Shown in pieces: positions 45,359-55,165 of a DNA stretch of 64,000 bases (its first letter is position 1; the number at the start of each line of letters is the position of its first letter). The DNA lies in contig JAPZUD010000008.1 in NCBI GenBank assembly GCA_027533425.1, forward strand, positions 97,339 to 161,338. Reading direction: 5' to 3'. The notes under the pieces are model-generated. The model was not told the DNA's origin. It ran no database searches and saw only the letters and a list, made by a program, of their open reading frames with translations. A program made the position numbers and the translations under genes. Source of the stretch: Beijerinckiaceae bacterium. GTDB taxonomy: Bacteria > Pseudomonadota > Alphaproteobacteria > Rhizobiales > Beijerinckiaceae.

Positions 45359-46474
45359 ATGAAGAAAACCTTGTTGGCCGGCGTCGCGCTTGCCGCCACG
45401 CTCGCTTTCGCGGGCGCTGCCAATGCTCAGCTGAAATTCGGCGTGACCGGCCCGATCACGGGTCCGAACGCTGCCTTCGGCAAGCAGCTCACGGACGGCG
45501 CCGAACAGGCCGCTGCCGACTTCAATGCCGCCGGCGGCATTCTCGGCCAAAAGATCGCCCTCTCGAAGGGTGACGACGTGTCGGACCCGAAGCAGGGCGT
45601 CTCGGTTGCGAACAAGTTCGTCGGTGACGGCGTGAAGTTCGTGGTCGGCCCCTTCAACTCGGGCGTCACCATCCCGGCTTCGGAAGTCTATGCCGAGAAC
45701 GGTGTCCTCATGGTCACCCCGTCGGCCACCAACCCGCGCGTCACCGAGCGCAAGCTGTGGAACGTGTTCCGCACCTGCGGCCGCGATGACCAGCAGGGCG
45801 CCGTCGCCGCCGATTACATCGTGAAGAACCTGAAGGACAAGAAGGTCGCTGTCATCCACGACAAGACCACCTACGGCCAGGGCCTTGCTGACGAAACCCG
45901 CAAGGCGATGAATGCCAAGGGCGTGAAGGAAGCGCTCTATGAAGGCGTGAACACCGGGGAGAAGGACTTCTCGGCCCTCATCACCAAGATGAAGAACGCC
46001 AACATCGATGTCGTCTACTGGGGCGGCCTGCACACGGAAGGTGGCCTCATCGTCCGCCAGATGCGTGACCAGGGCGTCAAGGCCGTCATGATGTCGGGCG
46101 ACGGCATCACCTCGGACGAGTTCGCCACGATCGGCGGCCCGGGCGTTGAAGGCACCCTGATGACCTTCCCGCCGGATCCGCGCAACCGTCCTGAAGCCGC
46201 CAAGATCGTTGCGGCGTTCAAGGCCAAGGGCATCAACCCGGAAGCCTACACGCTCTACACCTACGCGGCGATGGAAGTGATCAAGCAGGCTGCGGAATCG
46301 GCCAAGTCGCTCGATCCGAAGAAGGTTGCCGAAAAGATGCATTCCGGCATGACCTTCAAGACGGTCATCGGCGATCTCTCCTTCGACAAGAAGGGCGACA
46401 TCACCCGTCCGGACTACGTCATGTACACCTGGAAAAAGGGTGCTGACGGCAAGATCACCTACGTCCAGAACTGA
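45359..46474 (+). CDS. livK: Branched-chain amino acid ABC transporter substrate-binding protein
   Basis: 371 residues from the ATG at 45359, with AGGGAG upstream. Residues 1-23 form a signal peptide ending AANA. The mature protein has the LivJ/K fold (LKFGVTGPITGPNAAFGKQL, GVKFVVGPFNSGVTIPASEVY, VAVIHDKTTYGQGLADETRKA, EKDFSALITKMKNANIDVVYWGG in parts). It captures amino acids in the periplasm. It has its own upstream region of 250 bases and may have a separate promoter. Confidence 0.95.
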   Translation: MKKTLLAGVALAATLAFAGAANAQLKFGVTGPITGPNAAFGKQLTDGAEQAAADFNAAGGILGQKIALSKGDDVSDPKQGVSVANKFVGDGVKFVVGPFNSGVTIPASEVYAENGVLMVTPSATNPRVTERKLWNVFRTCGRDDQQGAVAADYIVKNLKDKKVAVIHDKTTYGQGLADETRKAMNAKGVKEALYEGVNTGEKDFSALITKMKNANIDVVYWGGLHTEGGLIVRQMRDQGVKAVMMSGDGITSDEFATIGGPGVEGTLMTFPPDPRNRPEAAKIVAAFKAKGINPEAYTLYTYAAMEVIKQAAESAKSLDPKKVAEKMHSGMTFKTVIGDLSFDKKGDITRPDYVMYTWKKGADGKITYVQN

Positions 46475-46500
46475 TCGGGGCTCACGCCCTGGAACGGAAA

Positions 46501-46523
46501 GCCCGCCATCCGGCGGGCTTTTT
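46501..46523 (+). terminator. Rho-independent terminator after livK
   Basis: GCCCGCC-ATCC-GGCGGGC stem (46501-46518) followed by five T, 26 bases after the livK stop. Confidence 0.9.
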
Positions 46524-46558
46524 GTTTGCGTGCAGGGCAGAGCTCCTTGCGAGGCCGG

Positions 46559-47098
46559 TCAGCCGCGCTGGATCCGGCAGAAAAAGCAGCCGCGTCGCAT
46601 CGAGTGCACATCGATATGGGCGATTCCGGGTTGCTCCAGCCATTCTCGGGCAAGGTCGTCGATCTCGCCCTTTTCGGCGATTTCCGCCTCGACCATCATC
46701 ATCGCCTCATCATAGGCGCGCACGGCCATCGGACGCTGGACGATGACCGGCGGCAGCTGGTCTACCGCATCGAAAGCCGGTACACCGCGCCGGACAAAGA
46801 TCGGCCCCTCTGCCCGATAAGGGGAGGCGGGATGGTCGAGATGCCGATGGTTGAGCAGGAGCATCTCCTCGCCGGCCTCCGGGTAGTCGAGGCTGACCCG
46901 GCAGGGAAACATGATGCCGGGATCCTCCGGCACGATGACACGGCGGATGCCCCGCAACAGCAGGGCAGCATCCTCAAGCGGGAACAGGGGCGCGAAGGGC
47001 GCCGGGTCGAGGCCGCGAATGGCAAGCCGGATGGCCGCCCGGCGAGGGCTTGGGACAGGCGCCTGAGCGCGGTGCTGCTGAGGGTCGGTTGCGGGCAT
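46559..47098 (-). CDS. DUF1203 family protein
   Basis: 179 residues. It fits DUF1203: ALLLRGIRRVIVPEDPGIMFPCRVSLDYPEAGEEMLLL (in parts), then NHRHLDHPASPYRAEGPIFVRRG and a C-terminal DVHSMRRGCFFCRIQR with two cysteines near the end. Function unknown; no signal peptide. It stands alone on the minus strand after the liv operon. Confidence 0.85.
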   Translation of the reverse strand: MPATDPQQHRAQAPVPSPRRAAIRLAIRGLDPAPFAPLFPLEDAALLLRGIRRVIVPEDPGIMFPCRVSLDYPEAGEEMLLLNHRHLDHPASPYRAEGPIFVRRGVPAFDAVDQLPPVIVQRPMAVRAYDEAMMMVEAEIAEKGEIDDLAREWLEQPGIAHIDVHSMRRGCFFCRIQRG

Positions 47099-47290
47099 AG
47101 GCGATCTCCTTCGGGATCATCCAGCCTTGCGCACCCGTCTCGCTCTCGCCACCCGATTTCAAAGATGAAGCGGAACGCGGTGCCGGCAGGCGGGAAAGGG
47201 CCCCGATCGAGGCTTGCCCGAATGCGACCAGGCCCGACTGCGACCAGGCCGCCCCATCATCCTGCGCCGGAGGCGAAAGCCCGCAGACCT

Positions 47291-47692
47291 TCAGGCGGAA
47301 TCGGTCGACTGGCGGAAGATCTCATCGACGGGGACCAGCATGCCCGTCGCGAGCCGGTTGGTCCGGTTGGCGAGATTCACCAGCGCGATCAGCTCGATAT
47401 ATTGCCCCTCCGTCATGCCACGCCCCCGGGCCTGGCTTTTGTGCTGGGCAATGCAATAGGGGCAGGCATTGCTGATCGAAAGCGCGAGATAGATCATCTC
47501 CTTGACCAGCGGATCGAGCTCGCCCGCGCGCAGGACGGGGCGCATCTCGTCCCAGACGCTGCGGAGCTGCGACGGGTTATGCGCCAGCGCCCGCCAGAAA
47601 TTGGTGATGTACGGCGTCTGCCGGACCTTGCGGATCTCGTCAAAGACCGCCTCCGCCTCGGGCGACAATTCGTCATCACTCAACAGCCGCAT
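47291..47692 (-). CDS. Carboxymuconolactone decarboxylase/AhpD-like protein
   Basis: 133 residues. The AhpD-like redox site is SNACPYCIAQHK (CxxC with a nearby His), after EMIYLALSI. Such proteins act as peroxide-related disulfide reductases or unknown decarboxylases. It lies nine bases upstream of ccdA on the same strand, which suggests an oxidative-stress or thiol-redox context. Confidence 0.88.
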   Translation of the reverse strand: MRLLSDDELSPEAEAVFDEIRKVRQTPYITNFWRALAHNPSQLRSVWDEMRPVLRAGELDPLVKEMIYLALSISNACPYCIAQHKSQARGRGMTEGQYIELIALVNLANRTNRLATGMLVPVDEIFRQSTDSA

Positions 47693-47701
47693 GGTTTGCC
47701 C

Positions 47702-48439
47702 TCACCCCAGCCTGCCGAGCGCCGGAAAGGCCTCGAGCAGGTAGAACCCGAATTGCGAGATGGACCCTGTCAGGAATGCAATCCCGGTCAGCACAAGCAG
47801 CACGCCCATCACCTTCTCGACCTTGCCGATATGCGCACGGAATTTCTGCAGGAACCGCAGGAACGGCCCCATCATGAAGGCGGCCAGCAGGAAGGGCACC
47901 CCGAGACCGGCCGAATAGACCGCCAGCAAACCGGCCCCCCGCGCGACACTGCTCTCGCTGCCGGCAACCGCCAGAACCCCGGCCAGGACAGGGCCGATGC
48001 AGGGCGTCCATCCGAAGGCAAAGGCCAGCCCCATCACGAAAGCCCCGAGAAAGCCGGCCGGCTTGTCCACCTCCATGCGCGCCTCGCGCGCCATGATGCC
48101 CAGCCGGAAAACCCCGAGAAAATGCAGGCCCATCAAGATGATGGCTACGCCCGCCACCTGCGCGAGAATATGCGCATAGGCGCGGAGCAGCGCGCCGACC
48201 AGCGAGGCCCCGGCCCCGAGGGCGATGAATACCGTCGAAAAGCCGAGCACGAAGAACAGGGCAGCCAGCAGCGCGTGGCGCCGCAGGCCGCGATCGATCT
48301 CGCCGGCCCGGGACAGTTCCGACACACTGGTCCCGGCGAGATAGCACAGATAGGGCGGCACCAGCGGCAAGACGCAGGGGCTCAGGAAGGAGAGCAATCC
48401 TGCGAAGAAGATGACAGGCAAGGTCAGTTCGGGCGTCAT
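47702..48439 (-). CDS. ccdA: Cytochrome c biogenesis protein CcdA
   Basis: 245 residues from the ATG at 48439. Six membrane segments; two conserved cysteines in FLSPCVLPLVPPYLCY and GWTPCIGPVLAG carry reducing equivalents from cytosolic thioredoxin to the periplasm for cytochrome c maturation. Longer in-frame upstream ORF sequence is not CcdA-like. The AhpD-like gene follows directly. Confidence 0.93.
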   Translation of the reverse strand: MTPELTLPVIFFAGLLSFLSPCVLPLVPPYLCYLAGTSVSELSRAGEIDRGLRRHALLAALFFVLGFSTVFIALGAGASLVGALLRAYAHILAQVAGVAIILMGLHFLGVFRLGIMAREARMEVDKPAGFLGAFVMGLAFAFGWTPCIGPVLAGVLAVAGSESSVARGAGLLAVYSAGLGVPFLLAAFMMGPFLRFLQKFRAHIGKVEKVMGVLLVLTGIAFLTGSISQFGFYLLEAFPALGRLG

Positions 48440-48528
48440 GGCACTTCCGTCGGATGTTCCCCCGCTTTCTACAGCATGAAGGGTTGAGAAAATCCCACGG
48501 GCCGGACACCTTGTCGTGATCACGCGCG

Positions 48529-49566
48529 ATGTCCCGGAAGGTTCGCTTGCCCCAACGCTGCTCCCCTGCCGTTCCGGTTGTGCCTGCCGGCCTCGCCATC
48601 GGCCATGCCGGCGATCCAGCCGTAGCCAGCGGCGTGACGGCCCTCGTCTTCGCGGAACCCGCAACCGCCGCCGTGGCGGTGCTGGGCGGCGCGCCCGGCG
48701 GACGTGACACCGGGCTCCTCGCCCCCGAAATGACCGTCGAGCAGGTCGATGCGCTTTTGCTTTCGGGCGGTTCCGCCTTCGGCCTCGATGCGGCCGGCGG
48801 CGCGATGGCGGCTCTGGCCGCCGGCGGGCGCGGATTCCCGGTCGGGCCGATGCGCGTGCCGATCGTGCCACAGGCGATCCTTTTCGACCTGCTGAACGGC
48901 GGCAGCAAGGCCTGGGATAACCCGCCCCCCTATTGGGAATGGGGCCGGCAGGCTGTCCTTCAGGCCGGAGCCACGACACAGGAAGGCTCGGTCGGCGCCG
49001 GCCTCGGCGCCACCCTCGCCAACCTGAAAGGCGGCTTCGGCACGGCCAGCGCGAGAACAAGGACCGGCCTTGCCGTCCAGGCGTTCATCGCCGTCAACGC
49101 GATCGGGGTCGCAACCATCGGCGAGACCGGTTGTTTCTGGGCAGCGCCCTTTGAACAGGACAATGAATTCGGCGGACGGGGCTGGCCCTCATCGATGCCG
49201 GAGGATGCCCTCGCCCTCCGCATCAAGGGCCATGCCGCCGAGCCGGCCACCACGATCGGCGCGGTGGTGACCGATGCCCGCCTGACCAAGGCGCAGGCGC
49301 ATCGTCTCGCCCTCATGGCGCAGGATGGCCTCGCGCGCGCCATCCGTCCCGCCCATGCTGCCATGGATGGCGACACGCTCTTCGCTGCCGCGACCGGACG
49401 GGAGGCTCTGGCAGACCCTTTGCGCGACCTGACCGAACTCGGCATGCTGGCCGCGGATTGCGTGGCCCGGGCCATTGCCCGGGGCATCTACCACGCCCGC
49501 GCGCTGCCGTTTCCGGGCGCCCTGCCGGACTGGCAGACGCGGTTCGGCGGTGGAAGAATTGGATGA
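48529..49566 (+). CDS. P1-family (DmpA-type) aminopeptidase
   Basis: 345 residues. S58/DmpA-like N-terminal nucleophile hydrolase: VAGLAIGHAGDPAVASGVTALVF (read in parts), LLLSGGSAFGLDAAGGAMAAL, and KGGFGTASARTRTGLAVQAFIAVNAIG. The self-cleavage region is probably in PATTIGAVVTDARL. Family members cleave N-terminal D-residues, beta-peptides or nylon oligomers; the substrate is unknown. No signal peptide seen. Confidence 0.88.
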   Translation: MSRKVRLPQRCSPAVPVVPAGLAIGHAGDPAVASGVTALVFAEPATAAVAVLGGAPGGRDTGLLAPEMTVEQVDALLLSGGSAFGLDAAGGAMAALAAGGRGFPVGPMRVPIVPQAILFDLLNGGSKAWDNPPPYWEWGRQAVLQAGATTQEGSVGAGLGATLANLKGGFGTASARTRTGLAVQAFIAVNAIGVATIGETGCFWAAPFEQDNEFGGRGWPSSMPEDALALRIKGHAAEPATTIGAVVTDARLTKAQAHRLALMAQDGLARAIRPAHAAMDGDTLFAAATGREALADPLRDLTELGMLAADCVARAIARGIYHARALPFPGALPDWQTRFGGGRIG

Positions 49567-49676
49567 AGCAACGGAATCAGCCTGTTTGCCGACCGGAACA
49601 AGCCTCTGGCAACGCAGCCTTTTTGTGCCGGACCTGAATCAATCCGGCAGGCGCCTCATCCCCTGCGCGAGGCGTT

Positions 49677-50921
49677 TCAGTTGAACCGCGCCAGCGAATA
49701 CGGGGCCGGATCGGTATAGGGCGCTTCGCCGGTGATCATCTCGCCGAGCAGCCGCGCGGCCGAGCCGGCCAAAGTCAGCCCGTGATGGGCATGCCCGAAA
49801 TTGAACCACAGACCCTTGTGCCGCGGCGCCTTGCCCATCACCGGCAGCATGTCCGGCATGCACGGCCGTGCGCCCTTCCAGGGCTGTGCCTCGACCCGGC
49901 CCTCGAGCGGCATGATCTCGCGGGCAAAGGGCTCGATCATGTCGATCTGGCGCGGCGTGGCCGGGCTGTCGCGATGGGCGAATTCCGCCCCCGAGGTCAG
50001 GCGGATGCCGCGCGCCATCGGCACGAGCATATAGCCGATATCGGCATCGAGCACCGGCAGGCCGAGCGCAGCATTGCCTTTCGGCCGCATATGGACATGG
50101 TAGCCGCGCTTGACGCCCATCGGCACCGTGTAGCCCATCGGGCGCAGCAGGTCGGGCGCCCAGGGGCCGAGCGCCACCACGCAATCGCGCGCCGAGACCG
50201 GACCCGCCTCCGTCTTGAGTGACCAGCCTTCGCGCTCCTCGGCCAGCGACAGGGCGTCGCCACTGAGGAAGCGCCCGCCCAGGGCCTCGAACCGGCGGGC
50301 ATAGGCAAGCGTCAGCGCCTCGGGATCGTTGAGGCTGTAAGGCGTCGTCCAGTGAATGCCGCCCACGACGACATCCGAAAGCGACGGCTCCAGCGCCTGC
50401 AGGGCCGGCTTGTCGAGGACGGCATATTCGACCCCGAACGGCTCGAGATCACGACGCGTTTCCTCGAGCACCTTCTTGAGGCTCTCCTCCTTGCGGAACA
50501 CCTTGAGCCACCCTCCGGGGCGGAGCATCGCTTCCACGCCGGCCTCGCGGGCGAGGCGCCGGTGTTCGGCAAGGCAAGCGCCGAAAATCGGCGCATTGGC
50601 GGCAGCGGTCTTGAGTTGGCCAGCCCGGTTCGAAGCCATGAAGTAGCGCGCCATGAAGGGCGCGATCTTGAACAGGTCTTTGAGGTGGTAATGCGCTTCC
50701 GGCTTGAGGTTGAGTGCATATTGCAGGAGAAGGAGGGGATCACGCGGGAAGGCATAGGGCATGACGGCTTCGCTCTGGATCAGGCCGGCATTGCCGAAGG
50801 AGGTTTCCGCTCCCGGGCGACCCCGATCGACCAGGGCCACCGTGCGGCCACGCAGGGCGAGGTCAAGGGCAAGCGAGGTGCCGACAATGCCGCCCCCGAG
50901 AACAAGAACATCGAACCGCAT
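49677..50921 (-). CDS. FAD-dependent amino-acid oxidoreductase (DadA-like)
   Basis: 414 residues from the ATG at 50921 (MRFDVLVLGGGIVGTSLALDLA); AGGGGAGTTTCC precedes it. DAO-fold motifs: GGGIVGTSLALDLALRG, RGRPGAETSFGNAGLIQSEAVMPY, and the C-terminal GLWFNFGHAHHGLTLAGSAA. This resembles D-amino-acid dehydrogenase small-subunit homologues. It could deaminate D-amino acids, including hydroxyproline-derived ones, but its distance from that cluster makes a link speculative. Confidence 0.88.
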   Translation of the reverse strand: MRFDVLVLGGGIVGTSLALDLALRGRTVALVDRGRPGAETSFGNAGLIQSEAVMPYAFPRDPLLLLQYALNLKPEAHYHLKDLFKIAPFMARYFMASNRAGQLKTAAANAPIFGACLAEHRRLAREAGVEAMLRPGGWLKVFRKEESLKKVLEETRRDLEPFGVEYAVLDKPALQALEPSLSDVVVGGIHWTTPYSLNDPEALTLAYARRFEALGGRFLSGDALSLAEEREGWSLKTEAGPVSARDCVVALGPWAPDLLRPMGYTVPMGVKRGYHVHMRPKGNAALGLPVLDADIGYMLVPMARGIRLTSGAEFAHRDSPATPRQIDMIEPFAREIMPLEGRVEAQPWKGARPCMPDMLPVMGKAPRHKGLWFNFGHAHHGLTLAGSAARLLGEMITGEAPYTDPAPYSLARFN

Positions 50922-51046
50922 GGAAACTCCCCTCTCGTTGCCGCCAATCTGCCGAAAGCATGACATCAACTCAATCGCGATATCCGAAAAATCTCCGTGA
51001 TTGCTCCGGTATATCCGTCCAAATATAGTGAAAATCGCGGCACTTC

Positions 51047-52000
51047 ATGCTGAACCCCCTGCGCTCCTTCCTCGCCTTCCTCGGCCGCCACGCCACGATC
51101 GCCTATGCGCTGTCGATGTTTGTCGGCCTCGCCTTGCCGGCTCTGGCAGCCACGCTGAAGCCGATGATCCCGATCTCGATCTTCACCTTCATCGTCCTGT
51201 CCTTCGCCCGGGCCAACCTGCCGGGCCTGAAGGCCGTTCTGCAAAGGCCGGGCCATCTGGCGCTGGGCCTCGCATTGTCCACCCTGCTGCCGCCATTGAT
51301 CGGCTGGATCGTCCTGCAGGCCCTGCCGGGGCTTGACCCCTCGATCCGGCTCGGCATCGCGCTGATGGCCGCCGCCCCGCCGCTGATGGCCTCGCCGGTC
51401 TATGCTGCCGTGGTCGGGCTGGAAAACAGCTTCGCCCTCTCCATGCTCGTCCTCGGCATGGTAGTCGCACCGCTGGTCTCGCCGGCCCTCGCCTCGTTCC
51501 TTGTCGGGGCGGAAGTGCCGATCTCGCCCCTCGCCCTCGCCCAGCGCCTTGCCATCTTCATCGGCGGCGGCATCCTTGCCGGGCTGGCCGTCCGCCGGCT
51601 GGCCGGCCTGCCGCGCATCACCGCGCTGAAGAACGAACTCGATGGTTTCGGCGTCGTGCTCTATTTCCTCTTCGCCATCGCCGCGATGGACGGGGTGATC
51701 GATGCCACGCTGACGCGGCCCTGGCTCGTGGCCGGCATGATCGCCGGGTCGACCCTCTTCTGCATCCTCGGCTTCGCGGCGGCCTATCTGGTCACCGGGC
51801 TTTTCGGCTTCAATGACCGCTTCTCGATCGCCATCTCGATCGGCCTGCGCAATATGGGCCTGCTGGTCGCGCCGATCATTTCACTGGTGCCGGGCGATAC
51901 GTTCCTGTATTTCGCGCTGGCCCAGGTGCCGGTCTACATGGCACCGATGATGCTGAAATGGGCGAAGGCCCGGCTCGAGCCCCGCGCCGACCCCGCCTGA
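51047..52000 (+). CDS. Bile acid:sodium symporter-family transporter (BASS)
   Basis: 317 residues with about ten hydrophobic segments: [55 protein letters not shown] and [21 protein letters not shown]. It resembles BASS/ArsB-like bacterial uptake carriers for organic anions. Substrate unknown. It precedes rpe by 16 bases, possibly one operon. Confidence 0.85.
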   Translation: MLNPLRSFLAFLGRHATIAYALSMFVGLALPALAATLKPMIPISIFTFIVLSFARANLPGLKAVLQRPGHLALGLALSTLLPPLIGWIVLQALPGLDPSIRLGIALMAAAPPLMASPVYAAVVGLENSFALSMLVLGMVVAPLVSPALASFLVGAEVPISPLALAQRLAIFIGGGILAGLAVRRLAGLPRITALKNELDGFGVVLYFLFAIAAMDGVIDATLTRPWLVAGMIAGSTLFCILGFAAAYLVTGLFGFNDRFSIAISIGLRNMGLLVAPIISLVPGDTFLYFALAQVPVYMAPMMLKWAKARLEPRADPA

Positions 52001-52016
52001 TCCGGAGCCTCCCGCC

Positions 52017-52688
52017 ATGCGCCCCCTGCTGATCGCCCCGTCCATCCTCTCGGCCGATTTCGCCGATCTCGGCGCCGATGTCGCGGCGATGATGGGGGCC
52101 GGCGCGGACTGGGTGCATATCGACGTGATGGACGGCCATTTCGTGCCGAACATCTCCTTCGGCGCACCGATCATCAAGGCGATCCGCAAGGCGACACCCG
52201 CCTTGTTCGACACCCATCTGATGATCGCCCCGGCCGATCCCTACCTGAAGGATTTCGCCGAGGCGGGCGCTGACCTGATCTCCGTCCATGTCGAGGCCGG
52301 GCCGCATATCCACCGCTCGCTCCAGGCGATCCGCGCCCTCGGGAAGAAATCCGGCGTCGTGATCTGCCCCGGCACGCCGGCCAGCGCCATCGCGCCGGTC
52401 ATCGACATGGTCGATCTCGTCCTCTGCATGAGTGTCAATCCCGGCTTCGGCGGGCAGAGCTTCATCCCTTCCGTGCTGGGGACGATCCGTGATGTCCGCG
52501 CGATCATCGGCGACCGTCCGGTTGATCTGGAAGTGGATGGCGGCGTGACACCGGATAATGCCGGCGCCATTGCCGCCGCCGGCGCGAATGTGCTGGTCGC
52601 CGGCTCCGCCGCTTTCCGCGGCGGTCGGCAGGCCTATGCCGCGAATGTCGCCGCCATCCGCGCCGCGGCGGAAGCCGGTCGCCGGTGA
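52017..52688 (+). CDS. rpe: Ribulose-phosphate 3-epimerase
   Basis: 223 residues. It interconverts ribulose 5-phosphate and xylulose 5-phosphate in the pentose phosphate and Calvin cycles. Motifs: [70 protein letters not shown], with the metal His/Asp residues intact. The next gene starts on its stop codon (GTGA). Confidence 0.96.
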   Translation: MRPLLIAPSILSADFADLGADVAAMMGAGADWVHIDVMDGHFVPNISFGAPIIKAIRKATPALFDTHLMIAPADPYLKDFAEAGADLISVHVEAGPHIHRSLQAIRALGKKSGVVICPGTPASAIAPVIDMVDLVLCMSVNPGFGGQSFIPSVLGTIRDVRAIIGDRPVDLEVDGGVTPDNAGAIAAAGANVLVAGSAAFRGGRQAYAANVAAIRAAAEAGRR

Positions 52689-53197
52689 CGGAAGCCGCCG
52701 CCCCGCCGGCTGCCCGCCGCGTGCAGGCGGCTCTTGTCCTGCCGCTTCTCGCCACGGCCGTATTCGCGCTGCGCATTGTCGAGCGAGGCGAGATCTGGCT
52801 CGACCGGACCTACTGGCTGACGGGGCTTGCCGGCCTTGGCGGGCTCGGCGGCGGCCTGCTTGTCCTGCTGCTGGCGGGGCCGCTCGGCCGCATCCGCCGC
52901 ACGGCGAGGCGTATTGTCACCACCGGCCTCGTCTTCTGCGCCGGCTTCATGATCGCGATGCTGGCCGGCTACCTCGTCTACGCGATCGCGATCAGCGGCC
53001 AGTTCGAAGGCCGGCCGGACCGCTATTTCCGGAGCGTGGCCTTCGCCTCGATGCAGACCTCCCTGCTCTTCCTCGTCTCGGTGCCGCCCTATCTCCTGCC
53101 ATGGCCGCTCCCGCTCCTCGCCGGATGCGCAGCCTGGCTGCTGACAGGCCCCGCACCGGCTGCAAAGCCGGTTGAGCCGGCGCCCCCCCGGGTGTAA
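52685..53197 (+). CDS. Four-helix membrane protein of unknown function
   Basis: 170 residues from the GTG at 52685, overlapping the rpe stop by four bases. Four hydrophobic segments are readable ([82 protein letters not shown]). A proline-rich tail ends the protein. I do not recognise a family. Confidence 0.8.
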   Translation: MTEAAAPPAARRVQAALVLPLLATAVFALRIVERGEIWLDRTYWLTGLAGLGGLGGGLLVLLLAGPLGRIRRTARRIVTTGLVFCAGFMIAMLAGYLVYAIAISGQFEGRPDRYFRSVAFASMQTSLLFLVSVPPYLLPWPLPLLAGCAAWLLTGPAPAAKPVEPAPPRV

Positions 53198-53252
53198 CGA
53201 GAGGCCGCGTGCCGGCCATGCCGGCCCCGCCTCCCAGCCAGAAAGAACATCG

Positions 53253-54554
53253 ATGATCCCCCGTTACGCCCGCCCCGACATGGTCGCCATCTGGTCGCCG
53301 GAAACGCGCTTCCGCATCTGGTTCGAGATCGAGGCCCATGCCACGGATGCGCTGGCCGAACTCGGCGTTGTGCCGAAAGAAGCCGCGCGCAAGGTCTGGG
53401 AAAAGGGCGGCCCGGCCACGTTCGATGTCGCCCGGATCGACGAGATCGAGCGCGAGGTGAAGCATGATGTCATCGCCTTCCTGACCCATCTCTCGGAGAT
53501 CGTCGGCCCCGAGGCCCGCTTCGTCCATCAGGGCATGACCTCCTCCGACGTGCTGGACACCACCCTCGCCGTGCAACTCACCCGCGCCAGCGACATCCTG
53601 CTCGCCGATCTCGATGCGCTGCTCGCCGCGCTGAAACGCCGGGCAATGGAGCATAAATTCACCCCGACCATCGGCCGCAGCCACGGCATCCATGCCGAGC
53701 CGGTCACGTTCGGGCTCAAACTCGCGCAGGCCTATGCCGAGTTCGAGCGCTGCCGCGCCCGCCTGCTCAATGCCCGCTCGGAAGTGGCGACCTGCGCGAT
53801 TTCCGGCGCGGTCGGCACCTTCGCCAATATCGACCCGCGCGTCGAAGCCCATGTTGCCCAGCAGCTCGGCCTTGCGGTCGAGCCGGTCTCCACGCAGGTG
53901 ATCCCGCGCGACCGGCACGCGATGTTCTTCGCGACCTTGGCGGTGATCGCCTCCTCGGTCGAGCGGCTGGCCACCGAGATCCGCCATCTCCAGCGCACCG
54001 AGGTCTACGAGGCGGAGGAATATTTCTCGCCCGGACAGAAGGGTTCCTCGGCCATGCCGCACAAGCGCAACCCGGTCCTGACCGAAAACCTGACCGGCCT
54101 TGCCCGCATGGTCCGCTCCTATTGCCTGCCGGCCATGGAGAATGTGGCCCTCTGGCACGAGCGGGATATCTCGCATTCCTCTGTCGAGCGCTATATCGGC
54201 CCCGACGCCACGATCACGCTGGATTTCGCCCTGCACCGCCTGACCGGCGTCATCGACAAGCTGCTCGTCTATCCGGAGAACATGAAGAGGAACCTCGACC
54301 GGCTCTCCGGCCTGCACAATTCACAGCGCGTGCTGCTGGCCCTGACGCAGGCCGGCGTCAGCCGCGAGGACAGCTATCGCCTCGTCCAGCGTAATGCGAT
54401 GAAGACCTGGGAACATGGCGCGGATTTCCTGACCTCGCTGAAGAGCGACCCCGAGGTTTCCTCGCGAATCCCGGGCGCCGAACTCGAAGCGATGTTCGAC
54501 CTCGGCTATCATTTCAAGCATGTCGAGACGATCTTCGACCGCGTGTTCGGGTAA
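53253..54554 (+). CDS. purB: Adenylosuccinate lyase
   Basis: 433 residues from the ATG at 53253. It acts twice in purine synthesis, releasing fumarate from SAICAR and from adenylosuccinate. The family signature is [18 protein letters not shown]; other conserved parts are [16 protein letters not shown] and [13 protein letters not shown] with the catalytic His. Length matches the bacterial type. Confidence 0.96.
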   Translation: MIPRYARPDMVAIWSPETRFRIWFEIEAHATDALAELGVVPKEAARKVWEKGGPATFDVARIDEIEREVKHDVIAFLTHLSEIVGPEARFVHQGMTSSDVLDTTLAVQLTRASDILLADLDALLAALKRRAMEHKFTPTIGRSHGIHAEPVTFGLKLAQAYAEFERCRARLLNARSEVATCAISGAVGTFANIDPRVEAHVAQQLGLAVEPVSTQVIPRDRHAMFFATLAVIASSVERLATEIRHLQRTEVYEAEEYFSPGQKGSSAMPHKRNPVLTENLTGLARMVRSYCLPAMENVALWHERDISHSSVERYIGPDATITLDFALHRLTGVIDKLLVYPENMKRNLDRLSGLHNSQRVLLALTQAGVSREDSYRLVQRNAMKTWEHGADFLTSLKSDPEVSSRIPGAELEAMFDLGYHFKHVETIFDRVFG

Positions 54555-54613
54555 TCCGGCAGGGCTGTCTCATCCATGGGACAAGCCCGCCATCCCCCAA
54601 GGGACCACTGAGC

Positions 54614-55165
54614 ATGAAGACCGCCGACGCCGATATTCTCATCGTTCCCGGGCTCGGAAATTCCGGGCCGGATCATTGGCAGAGCCGCTGGGAAGCGAAA
54701 CTCTCGACGGCGCGGCGCGTGATCCAGCCGGATTGGGACCGGCCCCACCGCGCGCAATGGACCGGCACGATCCGCGCGGCGGTCGAGGCCGCCAGCCGGC
54801 CCGTCATCCTGATTGCCCATTCCATCGGCGTGGCGGCCATTGCCCATGTCGCGCCGTCCCTGCCCGCCGGTGTGGTGCGCGGCGCCTTCATGGTCGGCCT
54901 TTCAGATTGGAACCGGCCCGAATTGCTGCCCGGGCTGAGCCATGATTTCGCGCCTCTTCCGCGGGATCCGCTGCCCTTCCCCTCGCTGCTGGTGGCGAGC
55001 CGCAACGACCCGTATTGCGAATTCGAGGTCGCTGCGGATTTCGCCAATGCCTGGGGTTCGGCGCTGATCGATGCCGGCGAGGCTGGTCATATCAACGTCG
55101 AATCCGGCCATGGCCCCTGGCCCGAGGGGCTGCTGCGCTTCGCCGGTTTCCTGCGCAAGCTTTGA
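54614..55165 (+). CDS. RBBP9/YdeN-type alpha/beta hydrolase
   Basis: 183 residues. Short serine hydrolase of the RBBP9/YdeN family: ILIVPGLGNSGPDHWQSRWE, nucleophile LIAHSIGVAAIAHVA, and the C-terminal GHINVESGHGPWPEG with the catalytic His. It follows purB after 59 bases. Substrate unknown. Convergent, sharing the intergenic point, with the MBL gene. Confidence 0.9.
   Translation: MKTADADILIVPGLGNSGPDHWQSRWEAKLSTARRVIQPDWDRPHRAQWTGTIRAAVEAASRPVILIAHSIGVAAIAHVAPSLPAGVVRGAFMVGLSDWNRPELLPGLSHDFAPLPRDPLPFPSLLVASRNDPYCEFEVAADFANAWGSALIDAGEAGHINVESGHGPWPEGLLRFAGFLRKL

Noticed and set aside
46526..48487. 653-codon ORF on the plus strand
   Set aside because: Covers DUF1203, AhpD-like and ccdA on the opposite strand; shadow.
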